This document shows positions 15,859-24,662 of a stretch of 64,000 nt of DNA, piece by piece. The translations under genes and the position numbers were made by a program. The stretch is from Lactiplantibacillus brownii (lineage in GTDB: Bacteria; Bacillota; Bacilli; Lactobacillales; Lactobacillaceae). Under the pieces are notes generated by a model that did not search any database, was not told where the DNA came from, and saw nothing but the letters and a program-made list of their open reading frames with translations. The stretch lies in the NCBI RefSeq assembly GCF_031085375.1, contig NZ_JAVCWF010000001.1:930001-994000 (forward strand). The letters are read 5' to 3'. Position 1 is the stretch's first letter. Every line of letters begins with the position of its first letter.

Positions 15859-16369
15859 ATCATTCGAACAAGCTGCGTGCGTCGTCGTGTTATTAGCGAC
15901 GCAGCGACCCGATATTCCGCTCACATCGGATGTGATTCATGAACGGATTGGTGGTTCGGCTTCTTATATTCGCAAAATTATTCGAAAATTGGTCGTGGCG
16001 GATTTAGTGGCTTCAACTAGTGGTAACAATGGTGGGGTTCAATTGGCGCGCTCGCCGGAAGCCATCTCGATTAAGGATGTGGTGCTCGCCATCGAGGGAC
16101 CATTGCATACTTTTCCAGATCGTGGTTATTTTGACCAAGTCTTTAAAGATGTGGAACCCGTGGCGGATGAAGGGACTAAAGTCGTTAACGCGATCTTTTC
16201 GCAGGCCGACCAACAGTGGCTTGCTTTTTTGAGTCACCAAAAAATTGCCGCGCTGATTAAGGATTTATTAGCGGTCAGTCAGATTCCAGTCTTGAATTGG
16301 AACAACCAATCTGAAGACAAAATGGGGCAATTAAATCAAATTTTAACGCGGATGCGCGCCGCCAAGTGA
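15845..16369 (+). CDS. Rrf2 family transcriptional regulator
   Basis: 174 residues. MQLAKSFEQAACVVVLLATQ, the helix-turn-helix LTSDVIHERIGGSASYIRKIIRKLVVADLV and the wing NNGGVQLARSPEAISIKDVVLAIEGP are Rrf2. It contains no cysteine after the first helix, so it does not carry the Fe-S cluster of IscR or NsrR and belongs to the YwnA-like cluster-free group. The start at 15845 has GGAG nine bases upstream. It lies just before alsS on the same strand and might control it, but a 186-base gap separates them. Confidence 0.87.
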   Translation: MQLAKSFEQAACVVVLLATQRPDIPLTSDVIHERIGGSASYIRKIIRKLVVADLVASTSGNNGGVQLARSPEAISIKDVVLAIEGPLHTFPDRGYFDQVFKDVEPVADEGTKVVNAIFSQADQQWLAFLSHQKIAALIKDLLAVSQIPVLNWNNQSEDKMGQLNQILTRMRAAK

Positions 16370-16473
16370 GTTAATCTACAAACAGCCTGAAAATGTATGC
16401 GGTTTCGATTATTTAATTGCTGAAAACTGCAGTCTGACGTGCTTAGCTTAAAAAAATGGCTCAGAAACTTTTT

Positions 16474-16485
16474 TTCACAAGTGAA
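16474..16485 (+). promoter_or_regulatory. Candidate operator upstream of alsS
   Basis: TTCACAAGTGAA has perfect 5-bp arms around AA and lies 70 bases before the alsS start, close to a possible promoter. It could be the site of the neighbouring Rrf2 regulator. Seen by eye; no motif model was used. Confidence 0.3.
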
Positions 16486-16555
16486 CAATCGCTGTTATTA
16501 CAAGGCTATCTATGGTATTCTAACAATAATTTTCACAATAGGAGCGAGCAAAAAA

Positions 16556-18238
16556 ATGGCAGATAAAAAGTATTATGGTGCTGACGCAATCGTTGACAGT
16601 TTGGTCAATCATGACGTCAAGTATGTATTCGGGATTCCTGGGGCAAAGATTGATCGGGTTTTCGAACGTTTAGAACATCCGGTAAATGCTAAGAGTCCCA
16701 AGTTGATCGTGACGCGGCACGAACAAAATGCGGCATTCATTGCAGCTGGGATTGGCCGCATTACCGGTAAACCAGGGGTTGTCATGACGACTTCTGGTCC
16801 CGGTGCCAGTAATTTAGCCACTGGACTAGTGACTGCGACGGCTGAAGGGGACCCAGTTTTGGCCATTTCTGGTCAAGTTCAGCGGGCCGATTTATTGCGA
16901 CTGACTCATCAAAGCATGGATAACGCTGCATTATTTGAACCCATCACGAAGTATAGTGCTGAAGTTCAAGAGCCAGAAAATGTTTCTGAAGTGATTGCGA
17001 ATGCTTATCAATCTGCAGTTGCAGCCAAGCAAGGCGCTAGTTTCGTCAGCATTCCACAAGATGTGACGGATTCAATCGTGCGCACGCCAGTCATTAATCC
17101 GTTGCAGGCGCCTAAACTTGGGCCAGCTAGCCCAGTTGAAGCCACTTTATTAGCAAAAAAAATCAAAGCAGCCAAATTACCAGTATTGTTAGTGGGGATG
17201 CGGGCTTCTTCACCAGAAGTGACCCAAGCAATTCGGAATTTAGTGACAGCGGCAAACTTGCCCGTTGTTGAAACGTTCCAAGCTGCCGGCGTTATTTCAC
17301 GCGATTTGGAAGCTGAACACTTCTTTGGTCGGGTTGGGTTATTCCGAAACCAACCTGGTGACATGTTATTGAAGAAGTCAGATTTAGTGATTGCCGTTGG
17401 CTATGATCCAATCGAATACGAACCACGTAACTGGAACGCCGAAGGTAAGTCTCGGATTGTGGTTATTGACGCCATGCGGGCAGAAATTGATCACAACTTC
17501 CAACCAGAAACTGAATTAGTGGGTGATATTGCCCAGACGTTAGACTTCTTATTGCCTTATATGAAGGGCTACGATATTAGTGATGACGCCAAAACTTATT
17601 TGAGTGAATTACAAGAAAAGCTGAAGACACGTGACTTTGTACCCAACATTGATGCGGATTCAACATTGAGTCATCCGCTATCCGTGATTGCCGCGTTACA
17701 ACAACGTGTGACGGATGATATGACGGTGACGGTTGATGTCGGAAGCTTCTACATTTGGATGGCGCGGCATTTCCGTAGCTATGAACCGCGGCACTTGTTA
17801 TTCAGTAATGGGATGCAAACACTTGGGGTTGCCTTACCATGGGCAATTGCCGCAGCGTTAGTCCGGCCTAAGACACAGATCGTTTCGGTCTCAGGTGATG
17901 GTGGGTTCCTATTTTCTAGTCAGGAACTCGAAACGGCCGTTCGTTTGAATTTGAATATCGTGCATCTGATTTGGGATGACGGTAATTATGACATGGTCAA
18001 GTTCCAAGAAGAAATGAAATATGGTGAAGATGCTGCGGTCAGCTTTGGCCCAGTTGATTTCGTCAAATATGCTGAAAGCTTTGGCGCTAAGGGGTTACGG
18101 GTGAATAAGCCTAGTGAACTAGAAGCCGTGCTAGATAAAGCTTTCAAGACGACTGGTCCGGTCGTAGTCGATATTCCAATTGATTACTCCGACAACCAAG
18201 CATTAGGTAAAACGATGTTGCCAGATCAATTCTATTAA
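16556..18238 (+). CDS. alsS: Catabolic acetolactate synthase
   Basis: 560 residues with the three thiamine-diphosphate enzyme domains. The catalytic Glu56 lies in TRHEQNAAF, the FAD-independent AlsS pattern continues with [10 protein letters not shown] and [20 protein letters not shown], and the ThDP motif begins at GDGG (447-450). It joins two pyruvates to acetolactate, the first step to diacetyl, acetoin and 2,3-butanediol, relieving acid and pyruvate stress. The ATG at 16556 has AGGAGCGAG upstream; the frame is open earlier but without homology. No alsD follows. Pyruvate oxidase was considered, but the sequence follows AlsS closely. Confidence 0.93.
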   Translation: MADKKYYGADAIVDSLVNHDVKYVFGIPGAKIDRVFERLEHPVNAKSPKLIVTRHEQNAAFIAAGIGRITGKPGVVMTTSGPGASNLATGLVTATAEGDPVLAISGQVQRADLLRLTHQSMDNAALFEPITKYSAEVQEPENVSEVIANAYQSAVAAKQGASFVSIPQDVTDSIVRTPVINPLQAPKLGPASPVEATLLAKKIKAAKLPVLLVGMRASSPEVTQAIRNLVTAANLPVVETFQAAGVISRDLEAEHFFGRVGLFRNQPGDMLLKKSDLVIAVGYDPIEYEPRNWNAEGKSRIVVIDAMRAEIDHNFQPETELVGDIAQTLDFLLPYMKGYDISDDAKTYLSELQEKLKTRDFVPNIDADSTLSHPLSVIAALQQRVTDDMTVTVDVGSFYIWMARHFRSYEPRHLLFSNGMQTLGVALPWAIAAALVRPKTQIVSVSGDGGFLFSSQELETAVRLNLNIVHLIWDDGNYDMVKFQEEMKYGEDAAVSFGPVDFVKYAESFGAKGLRVNKPSELEAVLDKAFKTTGPVVVDIPIDYSDNQALGKTMLPDQFY

Positions 18239-18257
18239 ACCGTCGTGTGAATCGCGG

Positions 18258-18286
18258 TTGTCAAATTGAAATGACTTTTGTATAAT
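18258..18286 (+). promoter_or_regulatory. Promoter of the lysine riboswitch-lysP transcript
   Basis: TTGTCA at 18258-18263 and TATAAT at 18281-18286 with a 17-bp spacer, about 12 bases before the riboswitch begins. Confidence 0.8.
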
Positions 18287-18297
18287 GATTGAGTATA

Positions 18298-18480
18298 TCG
18301 AAAGAAGAGGACGCGATTAACAAGAGTAGCTGATTCGAGTCGGGTAGCCGATGATGATGATCAGTGAAAGGGGCAATCGCCGAAATGAACCTGACTGTTA
18401 CCGTCAAGTTTGTTGGGCTTTGGTTGAATAAATCAAGGACTGTCGCAACTGGGAAACAGTTGCGGGGCGCTATCGACGAT
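18298..18480 (+). ncRNA. Lysine riboswitch (L box)
   Basis: The conserved L-box segments occur in order: AGAGGACGCGATT near 18305, GTGAAAGGGGCAATCGCCGA near 18364-18383, ATCAAGGACTGTCGCAACTG near 18430, and TGCGGGGCGCTATC at the 3' side. Together they give the five-helix lysine-binding aptamer. It sits directly upstream of an APC permease, which supports naming that gene lysP. The terminator at 18511 completes the switch: high lysine should stop transcription early. Confidence 0.93.
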
Positions 18481-18510
18481 GAAATCAGCATTTAACATGA
18501 CCATCTGATT

Positions 18511-18548
18511 AAGTCTTTTTGCGCACTTTGCAGAAAGACTTTTTATTT
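18511..18548 (+). terminator. Riboswitch-controlled terminator
   Basis: AAGTCTTT (18511-18518) pairs with AAAGACTT (about 18533-18540), followed by TTTATTTT. It is the expression platform of the lysine riboswitch. Confidence 0.8.
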
Positions 18549-18686
18549 TGGTCAAAACGGATGCCAGAATCGGTGGAAACACTTTTAGATATAAATTTAG
18601 GACGGCGGTTAGTGTTCGATTGATGGACAATGGTGTCGATCAATTGTTGCCAACTTTGACGTCAAACTATTTTTGGAGGTTTCTGC

Positions 18687-20135
18687 ATGGCAGAAGAACA
18701 ACAGCATGAAGTGAAGCGCTCGTTACAGACGCGGCATCTCTCCATGATTGCATTAGGCGGTAGTATTGGGACTGGACTGTTTGTGGCGTCTGGTTCCGCA
18801 ATCTCAACAGCTGGACCAGGTGGGGCCTTATTGGCCTATGTTGGGATTGGGATCATGGTCTATTTCTTAATGACCAGTTTAGGTGAAATGGCGACTTATC
18901 TACCGGTTTCTGGGTCATTTTCGACTTATTCGACCCGATTTGTTGATCCGGCCTTAGGGTTTGCGATGGGCTGGAACTATTGGTTTAACTGGGCGATTAC
19001 GTTAGCGGTCGATATTAGTACGGCGGCAATCGTGATGCAGTTTTGGTTACCACATGTTCCTGGGTGGATCTTTAGCTTGATTGCATTGATTTTGATCTTC
19101 ACAATTAATGCCCTTTCCGTACGGTCATTTGGTGAGACCGAATATTGGTTATCTTTAATCAAAGTGATTACGGTATTGATTTTCTTAGTCGTTGGGGTCT
19201 TAACGATTTTTGGTATCATGGGCAGTAATGCGACTGATCTCAGCAACTTCACGTATAAAAAAGCGCCATTCGTCGGCGGTATTCCAACAATTTTAAGTGT
19301 CTTCGTCGTGGCTGGGTTTTCATTTCAAGGAACCGAATTGATTGGGATTACGGCTGGTGAATCTGCGACACCGGAAAAGAGTATTCCAGCGGCCATTAAA
19401 CAAGTTTTCTGGCGTATCTTACTTTTTTATATTCTAGCGATCTTTGTGATTGCGGCAATTATTCCTTATACTTCGAAAGATTTGTTAGGGTCATCTGCGA
19501 GCGATATCGCCATCAGTCCGTTTACTTTGGTCTTCAAAAAGGCCGGTTTAGCAGCGGCGGCGAGTGTGATGAATGCGGTCATTTTGACTTCCGTTTTGTC
19601 GGCAGCCAACTCTGGAATGTATGCTTCCACACGGATGCTCTATTCATTGTCTAAGCAAGGTTATGCGCCTAAAACGTTCGGTCGCGTCAATGGTCGAGGA
19701 ATTCCGATTATGGCGTTATTTGGGACGACTTTCATTGGGTTACTGACCTTCTTGTCGAGTCTATTTGGTGATCGGATCTACATTTTCTTAGTGTCTGCTA
19801 GTGGGTTGACCGGGTTTATTGCCTGGTTGGGGATTGCTATCTCACATCTTCGTTTCCGGCAAGCCTTTGTTAAACAGGGCCATGATCTGAGCGAGTTGCG
19901 TTATCATGCCAAATTATTTCCATTTGGCCCATTGTTTGCATTCTTCCTCTGTATGATCGTCATTATTGGTCAAGACTTGCATTCGTTTGCGACCATGGAT
20001 TGGCAAGCTATTGGGGTCACCTATATGAGTATCCCGCTGTTTATTGTGCTATTTTGCTACTATAAGATTCGTTACCATACGAAGCTGATTCCACTAGATA
20101 AAGTGGATCTTAGCAAACATCATTTGGACGATTAG
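18687..20135 (+). CDS. lysP: Lysine-specific APC family permease
   Basis: 482 residues, 12 membrane helices. SLQTRHLSMIALGGSIGTGLFVASG near the start and FSFQGTELIGITAGE in helix 6 are signatures of the amino acid/polyamine/cation superfamily, AAT subfamily, as in LysP. It imports lysine with protons. The lysine riboswitch upstream makes lysine the likely substrate, which sequence alone would not fix. GGAGG is eight bases before the ATG. Single-gene transcript. Confidence 0.92.
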   Translation: MAEEQQHEVKRSLQTRHLSMIALGGSIGTGLFVASGSAISTAGPGGALLAYVGIGIMVYFLMTSLGEMATYLPVSGSFSTYSTRFVDPALGFAMGWNYWFNWAITLAVDISTAAIVMQFWLPHVPGWIFSLIALILIFTINALSVRSFGETEYWLSLIKVITVLIFLVVGVLTIFGIMGSNATDLSNFTYKKAPFVGGIPTILSVFVVAGFSFQGTELIGITAGESATPEKSIPAAIKQVFWRILLFYILAIFVIAAIIPYTSKDLLGSSASDIAISPFTLVFKKAGLAAAASVMNAVILTSVLSAANSGMYASTRMLYSLSKQGYAPKTFGRVNGRGIPIMALFGTTFIGLLTFLSSLFGDRIYIFLVSASGLTGFIAWLGIAISHLRFRQAFVKQGHDLSELRYHAKLFPFGPLFAFFLCMIVIIGQDLHSFATMDWQAIGVTYMSIPLFIVLFCYYKIRYHTKLIPLDKVDLSKHHLDD

Positions 20136-20158
20136 TATTGCTTGACGGTATTTTGTAG

Positions 20159-20566
20159 CCGTCTCCGTGGACCAGCTCGTTCACTGTGAGGCAGACTTGC
20201 AGCCAAAGAGCGGTCGGCAAGGCGTTTTCAAGCCGAAAATCATGTCTTAAAAGTCGGCCCAGACACTGACCTGGGTAAAATCACCCAGCTAAGTGTCTCG
20301 ACACGACGAACGAGCTGGTCCGCTCCGATGTTAAATAGTGATTGTAATCAAAGTATTGGTAATCTTAATATCTCCAAAATTCAATTGATATTGAGGCTAC
20401 TGATTAGTGCAGGGCGGGCTGGATGATGCTCAGTGGTGAAATTTCTCTTGGCTGGTGGTTTTCCAGCTTAGAGAAAGCCCGGCTTGTGAGACCGCCCTTT
20501 GGCTCACAAACGTGGCCACCACGTTCCAGCATCGATCCAGACCAACCGGAGCGGCAAGCAAAGTAG
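20159..20566 (+). repeat. Large structured non-coding repeat B, copy 2
   Basis: Aligns with 11810-12325 without the inserted module. No gene. Paired elements: GGACCAGCTCGTTC (20169-20182) with GAACGAGCTGGTCC (20308-20321), 14 bp perfect; AGACACT (20262-20268) with AGTGTCT (20292-20298); CTGGGT with ACCCAG inside it; then a domain closed by CTGGATGATGCT (20419-20430) with AGCATCGATCCAG (20528-20540), next GTGGTG/CACCAC, and two arms TTTCTC..GCTGG/CCAGC..GAGAAA and TTGTGAG/CTCACAA. Confidence 0.7.
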
Positions 20567-20617
20567 ATAGTTGTAAATAGGATAGCGATGATGTGCAGGC
20601 TTCAATAAAGTATAAAA

Positions 20618-20668
20618 CAAAACGACCGTTGATTTGGCTGATGCCAAAATCGACGGTCGTTTTGTTGT
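20618..20668 (+). terminator. Terminator after repeat B copy 2
   Basis: A stem of about 20 bp (CAAAACGACCGT at its base, one mismatch) followed by TTGTTGTC. It may end lysP read-through or a transcript of the repeat. With A and T on both sides it could work both ways. Confidence 0.72.
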
Positions 20669-20794
20669 CTTCGTTTAGCTGTTGTTAGTAAAAAAAGCTA
20701 CCGATAAATTAAGATGTTGCCAAAAAATGTTCTCAGCGAATACAAATTCACAAAATCATGCTAGGCTGTGGAACAAGAAAGGCAGCGAGTAAAT

Positions 20795-21559
20795 TTGAAA
20801 AAAACAATCGTAACTAGCATGGTATTGATTGCACTGACGAGCTTATTAGGTGGTTGTTCGACCAATTTAAGCTCAAGCAGTACGCTGTCTCACTCTTCCA
20901 AGACAGCCAAAACGCAAACCAAACGCCAAAAACTAATTAGTGCCTTGCCCAAGGGCGTGCGCTCGACAGACAGTGATTTGATTGTCGTTAATAAATGGCA
21001 TCAGCATAATGAATTAAACTTTAGTAAAGCAACGGTGAAGGACATTCCGGTTCGTGAAACAATCGTAAAGCCGTTGACGGCATTTTTAAAAGGGGCGCAA
21101 GCGGCTGGCTACCCAGCGACCCTAGTTTCCGGTTATCGTTCCGTCGATTATCAAGAAACGGTTTGGAATCAGTCGATCAAGACTTATGAGGCTAAAGGTA
21201 AATCTGCCAAGCAGGCCTTGAAATTGACCAAAGAATTTGTGGCCGTTCCACGGGGGAGCGAACACCAAACTGGGCTGGCCGTCGACGTCATGAATACTAA
21301 ATGGTATGATGCCAACGATAGTCAGTTGTTGTCAAAATCAGATCAAACTGCTGGGCAACAATGGCTCATTAAACATGCACCAGAATATGGCTTCGTTTTA
21401 CGTTTCACGAAGACAGGTAAGGCCTCAACCGGTATTGGTTATGAATCCTGGCATTTCCGGTATGTGGGCAAAAAGAGTGCGGCCTTTATGACGAAGCACA
21501 ACTTAACGTTGGAACAATATGTGTCTTTGCTAAAGGCGCGTGAAAAAGTGGCCAAGTAA
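20795..21559 (+). CDS. D-alanyl-D-alanine carboxypeptidase, VanY type, lipoprotein
   Basis: 254 residues from a TTG start. The signal LKKTIVTSMVLIALTSLLGG ends at Cys21 (lipobox LGGC). The peptidase domain has SGYRSVDYQ, the zinc-binding SEHQTGLAVDV (His and Asp) and ESWHFRYVG (Glu and His). It should trim the terminal D-Ala of peptidoglycan stem peptides at the outer membrane face. The TTG at 20795 gives a normal lipoprotein leader; the frame is open to a GTG at 20768, which would add nine charged residues. The ribosome site is weak either way. Confidence 0.88.
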   Translation: MKKTIVTSMVLIALTSLLGGCSTNLSSSSTLSHSSKTAKTQTKRQKLISALPKGVRSTDSDLIVVNKWHQHNELNFSKATVKDIPVRETIVKPLTAFLKGAQAAGYPATLVSGYRSVDYQETVWNQSIKTYEAKGKSAKQALKLTKEFVAVPRGSEHQTGLAVDVMNTKWYDANDSQLLSKSDQTAGQQWLIKHAPEYGFVLRFTKTGKASTGIGYESWHFRYVGKKSAAFMTKHNLTLEQYVSLLKAREKVAK

Positions 21560-21574
21560 TCTTGCAACCAGATA

Positions 21575-21603
21575 TTGCATTTTGACGAGGGTGTGCGTAC
21601 AAT
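21575..21603 (+). promoter_or_regulatory. Promoter of the deoxynucleoside kinase gene
   Basis: TTGCAT at 21575-21580 and TACAAT at 21598-21603, 17-bp spacer. Confidence 0.65.
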
Positions 21604-21662
21604 ATGTAGTGTTGCTTTAATAAACAGACGAAATATTGTACATGAATAAAGGAGAGAACCCC

Positions 21663-22298
21663 ATGCTTGTAATGTCAGGAACAATCGGTGCCGGCAAGAC
21701 CAGTTTGACGCAATTAGTTGCCGATCACTTCGGCTCAAAAGCGTTTTACGAATCCGTCGATGACAATCCTATTTTGCCATTATTTTATAAGGACCCTAAA
21801 AAATATGCGTTTTTACTACAAATTTATTTTTTAAATAAACGACTAGGTAGTATCAAATCTGCTTTTGCCAACGACTTAGATGTTTTGGATCGTTCAATTT
21901 TTGAAGATTCACTACTCTTCCATTTGAATGGTGACTTAGGTCGAGCAACTAGCACAGAAGTTGATATCTATGATTCCTTATTAAAAAATATGATGCAAGA
22001 GTTGCCAGAAGCACCGCACCAAAAGAGTCCTGATTTATTGATCCATATTAATATTTCGTTTGATACGATGTTAAAACGGATTCAAAAGCGGGGACGTTCC
22101 TACGAACAAATTGATCAAGATCCCGCCTTATATCAATACTATGAGACCTTGAATGATCGGTATACGCAGTGGTATGCCAACTATGATCATAGTCCTAAGA
22201 TGCAAATTGATGGGGACCAACTCGATTTTGTTGCGGACGCTGATGCCCGACAACAAGTCATTAAATTAATTGATGATAAGGTTGCTAGTTTGGCTTAG
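21663..22298 (+). CDS. Deoxynucleoside kinase (dAK/dGK family)
   Basis: 211 residues. The P-loop GTIGAGKTS is at residues 6-14, DRSIFEDSLLF carries the DRS motif, and the Arg-rich lid KRIQKRGRSYE follows. This is the deoxyadenosine/deoxyguanosine kinase family of lactobacilli, which phosphorylates salvaged deoxynucleosides. Lactobacilli usually encode two such subunits in tandem; only one is here. AAAGGAGAGAACCCC precedes the ATG at 21663. It has its own promoter and is followed by the serS leader. Confidence 0.9.
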   Translation: MLVMSGTIGAGKTSLTQLVADHFGSKAFYESVDDNPILPLFYKDPKKYAFLLQIYFLNKRLGSIKSAFANDLDVLDRSIFEDSLLFHLNGDLGRATSTEVDIYDSLLKNMMQELPEAPHQKSPDLLIHINISFDTMLKRIQKRGRSYEQIDQDPALYQYYETLNDRYTQWYANYDHSPKMQIDGDQLDFVADADARQQVIKLIDDKVASLA

Positions 22299-22310
22299 TT
22301 GCCTTATAGT
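22282..22310 (+). promoter_or_regulatory. Promoter of the T-box-serS transcript
   Basis: TTGCTA at 22282-22287 and TATAGT at 22305-22310 with a 17-bp spacer; it overlaps the end of the kinase gene. Confidence 0.65.
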
Positions 22311-22324
22311 TATACCAGAATATT

Positions 22325-22531
22325 AAACACGACGCGTTTTAAGTAGACAGTCAGAGAGCCGGTGGTTGGTGTGAACCGGATGTCGAAACTCCGACGCGAC
22401 AAAGTGGGCAGGTAATACTGCACGGCAGAGCCGTTATCCGTTTAAGGGTGGGATTCTTAGCAATCCTGAACTTGGGTGGTACCGCGAATCGCAGTCTCTT
22501 CGTCCCAATCTGGGAGAGAGACTGTTTTTTT
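22325..22531 (+). ncRNA. T-box leader of serS
   Basis: The T-box sequence GGGTGGTACCGCG is at 22474-22486, preceded by a long Stem I region (AGAGAGCCGGTGGTTGGTGT) and followed by a terminator hairpin. A TCC triplet at 22390-22392 lies in the expected specifier loop context (GAAACTCCGACG) and would read as serine, matching the gene downstream. Uncharged tRNA-Ser should stabilise the antiterminator and raise serS expression. The specifier assignment is tentative. Confidence 0.93.
22493..22531 (+). terminator. T-box terminator hairpin
   Basis: AGTCTCTTCGTCCCA pairs with TGGGAGAGAGACT (with internal bulges), followed by seven T; its 5' half competes with the T-box antiterminator. Confidence 0.88.
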
Positions 22532-22557
22532 ATCGAAAATTTAAGGAGGATTTTAAG

Positions 22558-23832
22558 ATGTTAGATGTCAAACAAATTCGTCAAAAACCAGATTTCTTTA
22601 AAGAACAACTCGGCCACCGGGGTGTTCCCGCAGAACAGATCGATGCGTTGATCAAAGCCGATGCTGATCGTCGCGATTTAATTGCCAAGAGTGAACAATT
22701 GAAGTCCACCCGGAACCAAGTTTCTGGTGAAATTTCACAATTAAAGCGTAACAAGCAAGATGCTAGTGCCCAAATTGCCGAAATGCAAAAGGTCAGTGCT
22801 GAGATTAAAAGCTTGGATGATCAGCGTCGGACTGCCGATGGTCAAGTACAAGATATGGCTGCGCATTTGCCAAATGTGCCACATCCAGATGTGCCAATCA
22901 GCTTAAATGAAGACGACTCAGTGGAGTTACGTCGAATCGGGACGCCTCGTCAATTTGACTTCGAACCCAAAGCCCACTGGGAACTCGGTGAAGCCTTGCA
23001 TATCTTAGATTTCGAACGTGGGGCTAAAGTTTCAGGTAGCCGCTTCCTCTATTATATGGGCGATGGCGCTAAACTTGAACGAGCCGTCTACAACTTCTTC
23101 TTGGACCAACACGAAGCGGAAGGGTATACCGAAGTCTTGCCACCTTATTTGGTCACGGATGAATCAATGTACGGTACCGGCCAATTTCCTAAGTTTAAGA
23201 ATGATGCTTTCCGAATCACGACGCAAGATTTGAGCTTGATTCCAACGGCGGAAGTGCCGTTAGTGAACTATTACCGTGATGAAGTGATTCCTGCCGAAAA
23301 GTTACCGGTCTACTTTACAGCGTTAACACCAGCTTTCCGCGAAGAAGCGGGGAGTGCTGGTCGAGATACTAAAGGGTTAATTCGTTTACATCAATTTAAC
23401 AAGGTCGAAATGGTTAAGTTCACCAAGCCAGAAGACTCATGGGATGAGCTTGAAAAGTTGACGCATAATGCGGAATCGTTATTGAAGAAGCTAGGCTTAC
23501 CATATCACGTTATTACGTTGACTACTGGCGATATGAGCTTTACCGCGGCGATGACGCATGACTTGGAAGTTTGGTTCCCAGAACAAAATAAGTACCGCGA
23601 AATCTCAAGTTGCTCAAACTGTACTGATTTCCAAGCACGCCGAGCACACATCCAGTATCGTGATGATGACGGCAAGCTCCAATTTGTCCACACTTTAAAT
23701 GGGAGTGGCTTAGCTGTTGGTCGGACGGTCGCTGCAATTATGGAAAATTATCAAAATGCGGATGGCTCAATTACCATTCCTGACGTCTTAGTACCATACA
23801 TGCATGGCAAAACTAAGATCACTAACAATTAG
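22558..23832 (+). CDS. serS: Seryl-tRNA synthetase
   Basis: 424 residues, the normal bacterial length. The N-terminal coiled-coil arm (about 1-105) binds tRNA-Ser; the class II core holds motif 2 ([21 protein letters not shown]) and motif 3 ([20 protein letters not shown]). It charges tRNA-Ser with serine and prepares tRNA-Sec only if present, which is not expected here. AAGGAGGA is upstream of the ATG. Expression is controlled by the T-box leader, and a strong terminator follows. Confidence 0.97.
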   Translation: MLDVKQIRQKPDFFKEQLGHRGVPAEQIDALIKADADRRDLIAKSEQLKSTRNQVSGEISQLKRNKQDASAQIAEMQKVSAEIKSLDDQRRTADGQVQDMAAHLPNVPHPDVPISLNEDDSVELRRIGTPRQFDFEPKAHWELGEALHILDFERGAKVSGSRFLYYMGDGAKLERAVYNFFLDQHEAEGYTEVLPPYLVTDESMYGTGQFPKFKNDAFRITTQDLSLIPTAEVPLVNYYRDEVIPAEKLPVYFTALTPAFREEAGSAGRDTKGLIRLHQFNKVEMVKFTKPEDSWDELEKLTHNAESLLKKLGLPYHVITLTTGDMSFTAAMTHDLEVWFPEQNKYREISSCSNCTDFQARRAHIQYRDDDGKLQFVHTLNGSGLAVGRTVAAIMENYQNADGSITIPDVLVPYMHGKTKITNN

Positions 23833-23842
23833 TTGAAATATA

Positions 23843-23898
23843 AAAACGACCCAAGCCGATTTAGCAAGAAATTGCTGAGTCAGCTTGGGTCGCTTTTT
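23843..23898 (+). terminator. Terminator of serS
   Basis: AACGACCCAAGC pairs with GCTTGGGTCG, with a second small stem inside, then TTTTTG. Confidence 0.85.
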
Positions 23899-24211
23899 GT
23901 CAGGCCAGGTCGTTAGACTAAAATTTGTCTCTGGGATTAGGGACGTTTCTGATGAGGACCATCTTTTAGAAAACGGTCAGACGCATGTTTACCAATAATT
24001 TTTGAATATATTCAATGGTTGCGATAATCGCCCAAAATTGGGATTTGTGAGGGATTGTCGTTGGTTCTCCGCAAATTGATCCCTAGAAAAAGTCAGCGGT
24101 AAGGGGCCATCACCCGCAAAATGTTGAATCTTTTACCGAGTGATAATGCCGGTATATCAAGGATTGTTGCTCGTTATATTATCAAAATGTAAAAAAAGTG
24201 TATTTAGGGGT

Positions 24212-24239
24212 TTGCTAAATTTAAAACCAGTGCTATAAT
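24212..24239 (+). promoter_or_regulatory. Upstream promoter of the tRNA cluster
   Basis: TTGCTA at 24212-24217 and TATAAT at 24234-24239 with a 16-bp spacer. Confidence 0.6.
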
Positions 24240-24299
24240 ATTTCTTGTCGGAAAATATGCGTCCAAAAAGTATATTTATCCATTAAAGTTAAAAATATG

Positions 24300-24328
24300 T
24301 TGACAATTATTCAACATGATGATAAAGT
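24300..24328 (+). promoter_or_regulatory. Proximal promoter of the tRNA cluster
   Basis: TTGACA at 24300-24305 and TAAAGT at 24323-24328 with a 17-bp spacer, 70 bases before the first tRNA. Confidence 0.65.
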
Positions 24329-24399
24329 TAAATAGTTGTCAAGGCTTACCAGTAAGTACTGCTTGGAACGACAACAAGGCATGATTACTTATTAATCAT

Positions 24400-24481
24400 G
24401 CGGGTGTGGCGGAACTGGCAGACGCGCTAGATTTAGGTTCTAGTGTCTTACGACGTGGGGGTTCGAGTCCCTTCACCCGCA
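24400..24481 (+). tRNA. tRNA-Leu (anticodon TAG)
   Basis: Acceptor GCGGGTG/CACCCGC, long variable arm typical of class II tRNAs, loop TTTAGGT giving anticodon TAG, T arm GGGTTCGAGTCCC. CCA is not encoded. Confidence 0.95.
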
Positions 24482-24483
24482 CA

Positions 24484-24558
24484 TGCCGACTTAGCTCAGT
24501 TGGCAGAGCATCTCACTAGTAATGAGGAGGTCGGAGGTTCGAATCCTCTAGTCGGCAT
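24484..24558 (+). tRNA. tRNA-Thr (anticodon AGT)
   Basis: Acceptor TGCCGAC/GTCGGCA; anticodon stem TCTCA/TGAGG with seven-base loop CTAGTAA, so the anticodon is AGT. An A at the wobble position is unusual for a bacterial tRNA-Thr and implies inosine modification or direct superwobble reading. CCA is not encoded. Confidence 0.92.
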
Positions 24559-24582
24559 TTTCCATAATTTAATATTTTTTTT

Positions 24583-24654
24583 GCGGAAGTAGTTCAGTGG
24601 TAGAACATCACCTTGCCATGGTGGGGGTCGCGAGTTCGAATCTCGTCTTCCGCT
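24583..24654 (+). tRNA. tRNA-Gly (anticodon GCC)
   Basis: Acceptor GCGGAAG/CTTCCGC, loop TTGCCAT with anticodon GCC, T arm GAGTTCGAATCTC. CCA is not encoded. Confidence 0.95.
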
Positions 24655-24662
24655 TTTAATTT

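Larger units (their letters stand above)
23899..24399. other. Intergenic region before the tRNA cluster
   Basis: About 500 bases with no gene. The right third contains two stacked promoters (24212 and 24300). The left part (about 23925-24000) has faint similarity to the first 100 bases of repeat B, for example a TCTTTTAGAAAACGGTCAGAC segment, too weak to annotate. Confidence 0.4.

Noticed and set aside
16474..16485. Rex operator upstream of alsS
   Set aside because: Rex sites read TTGTGAA-N6-TTCACAA; here the arms are in the opposite order with a two-base centre.
18511..18548. Terminator of alsS
   Set aside because: It lies downstream of a new promoter and the lysine aptamer, so it belongs to the riboswitch.
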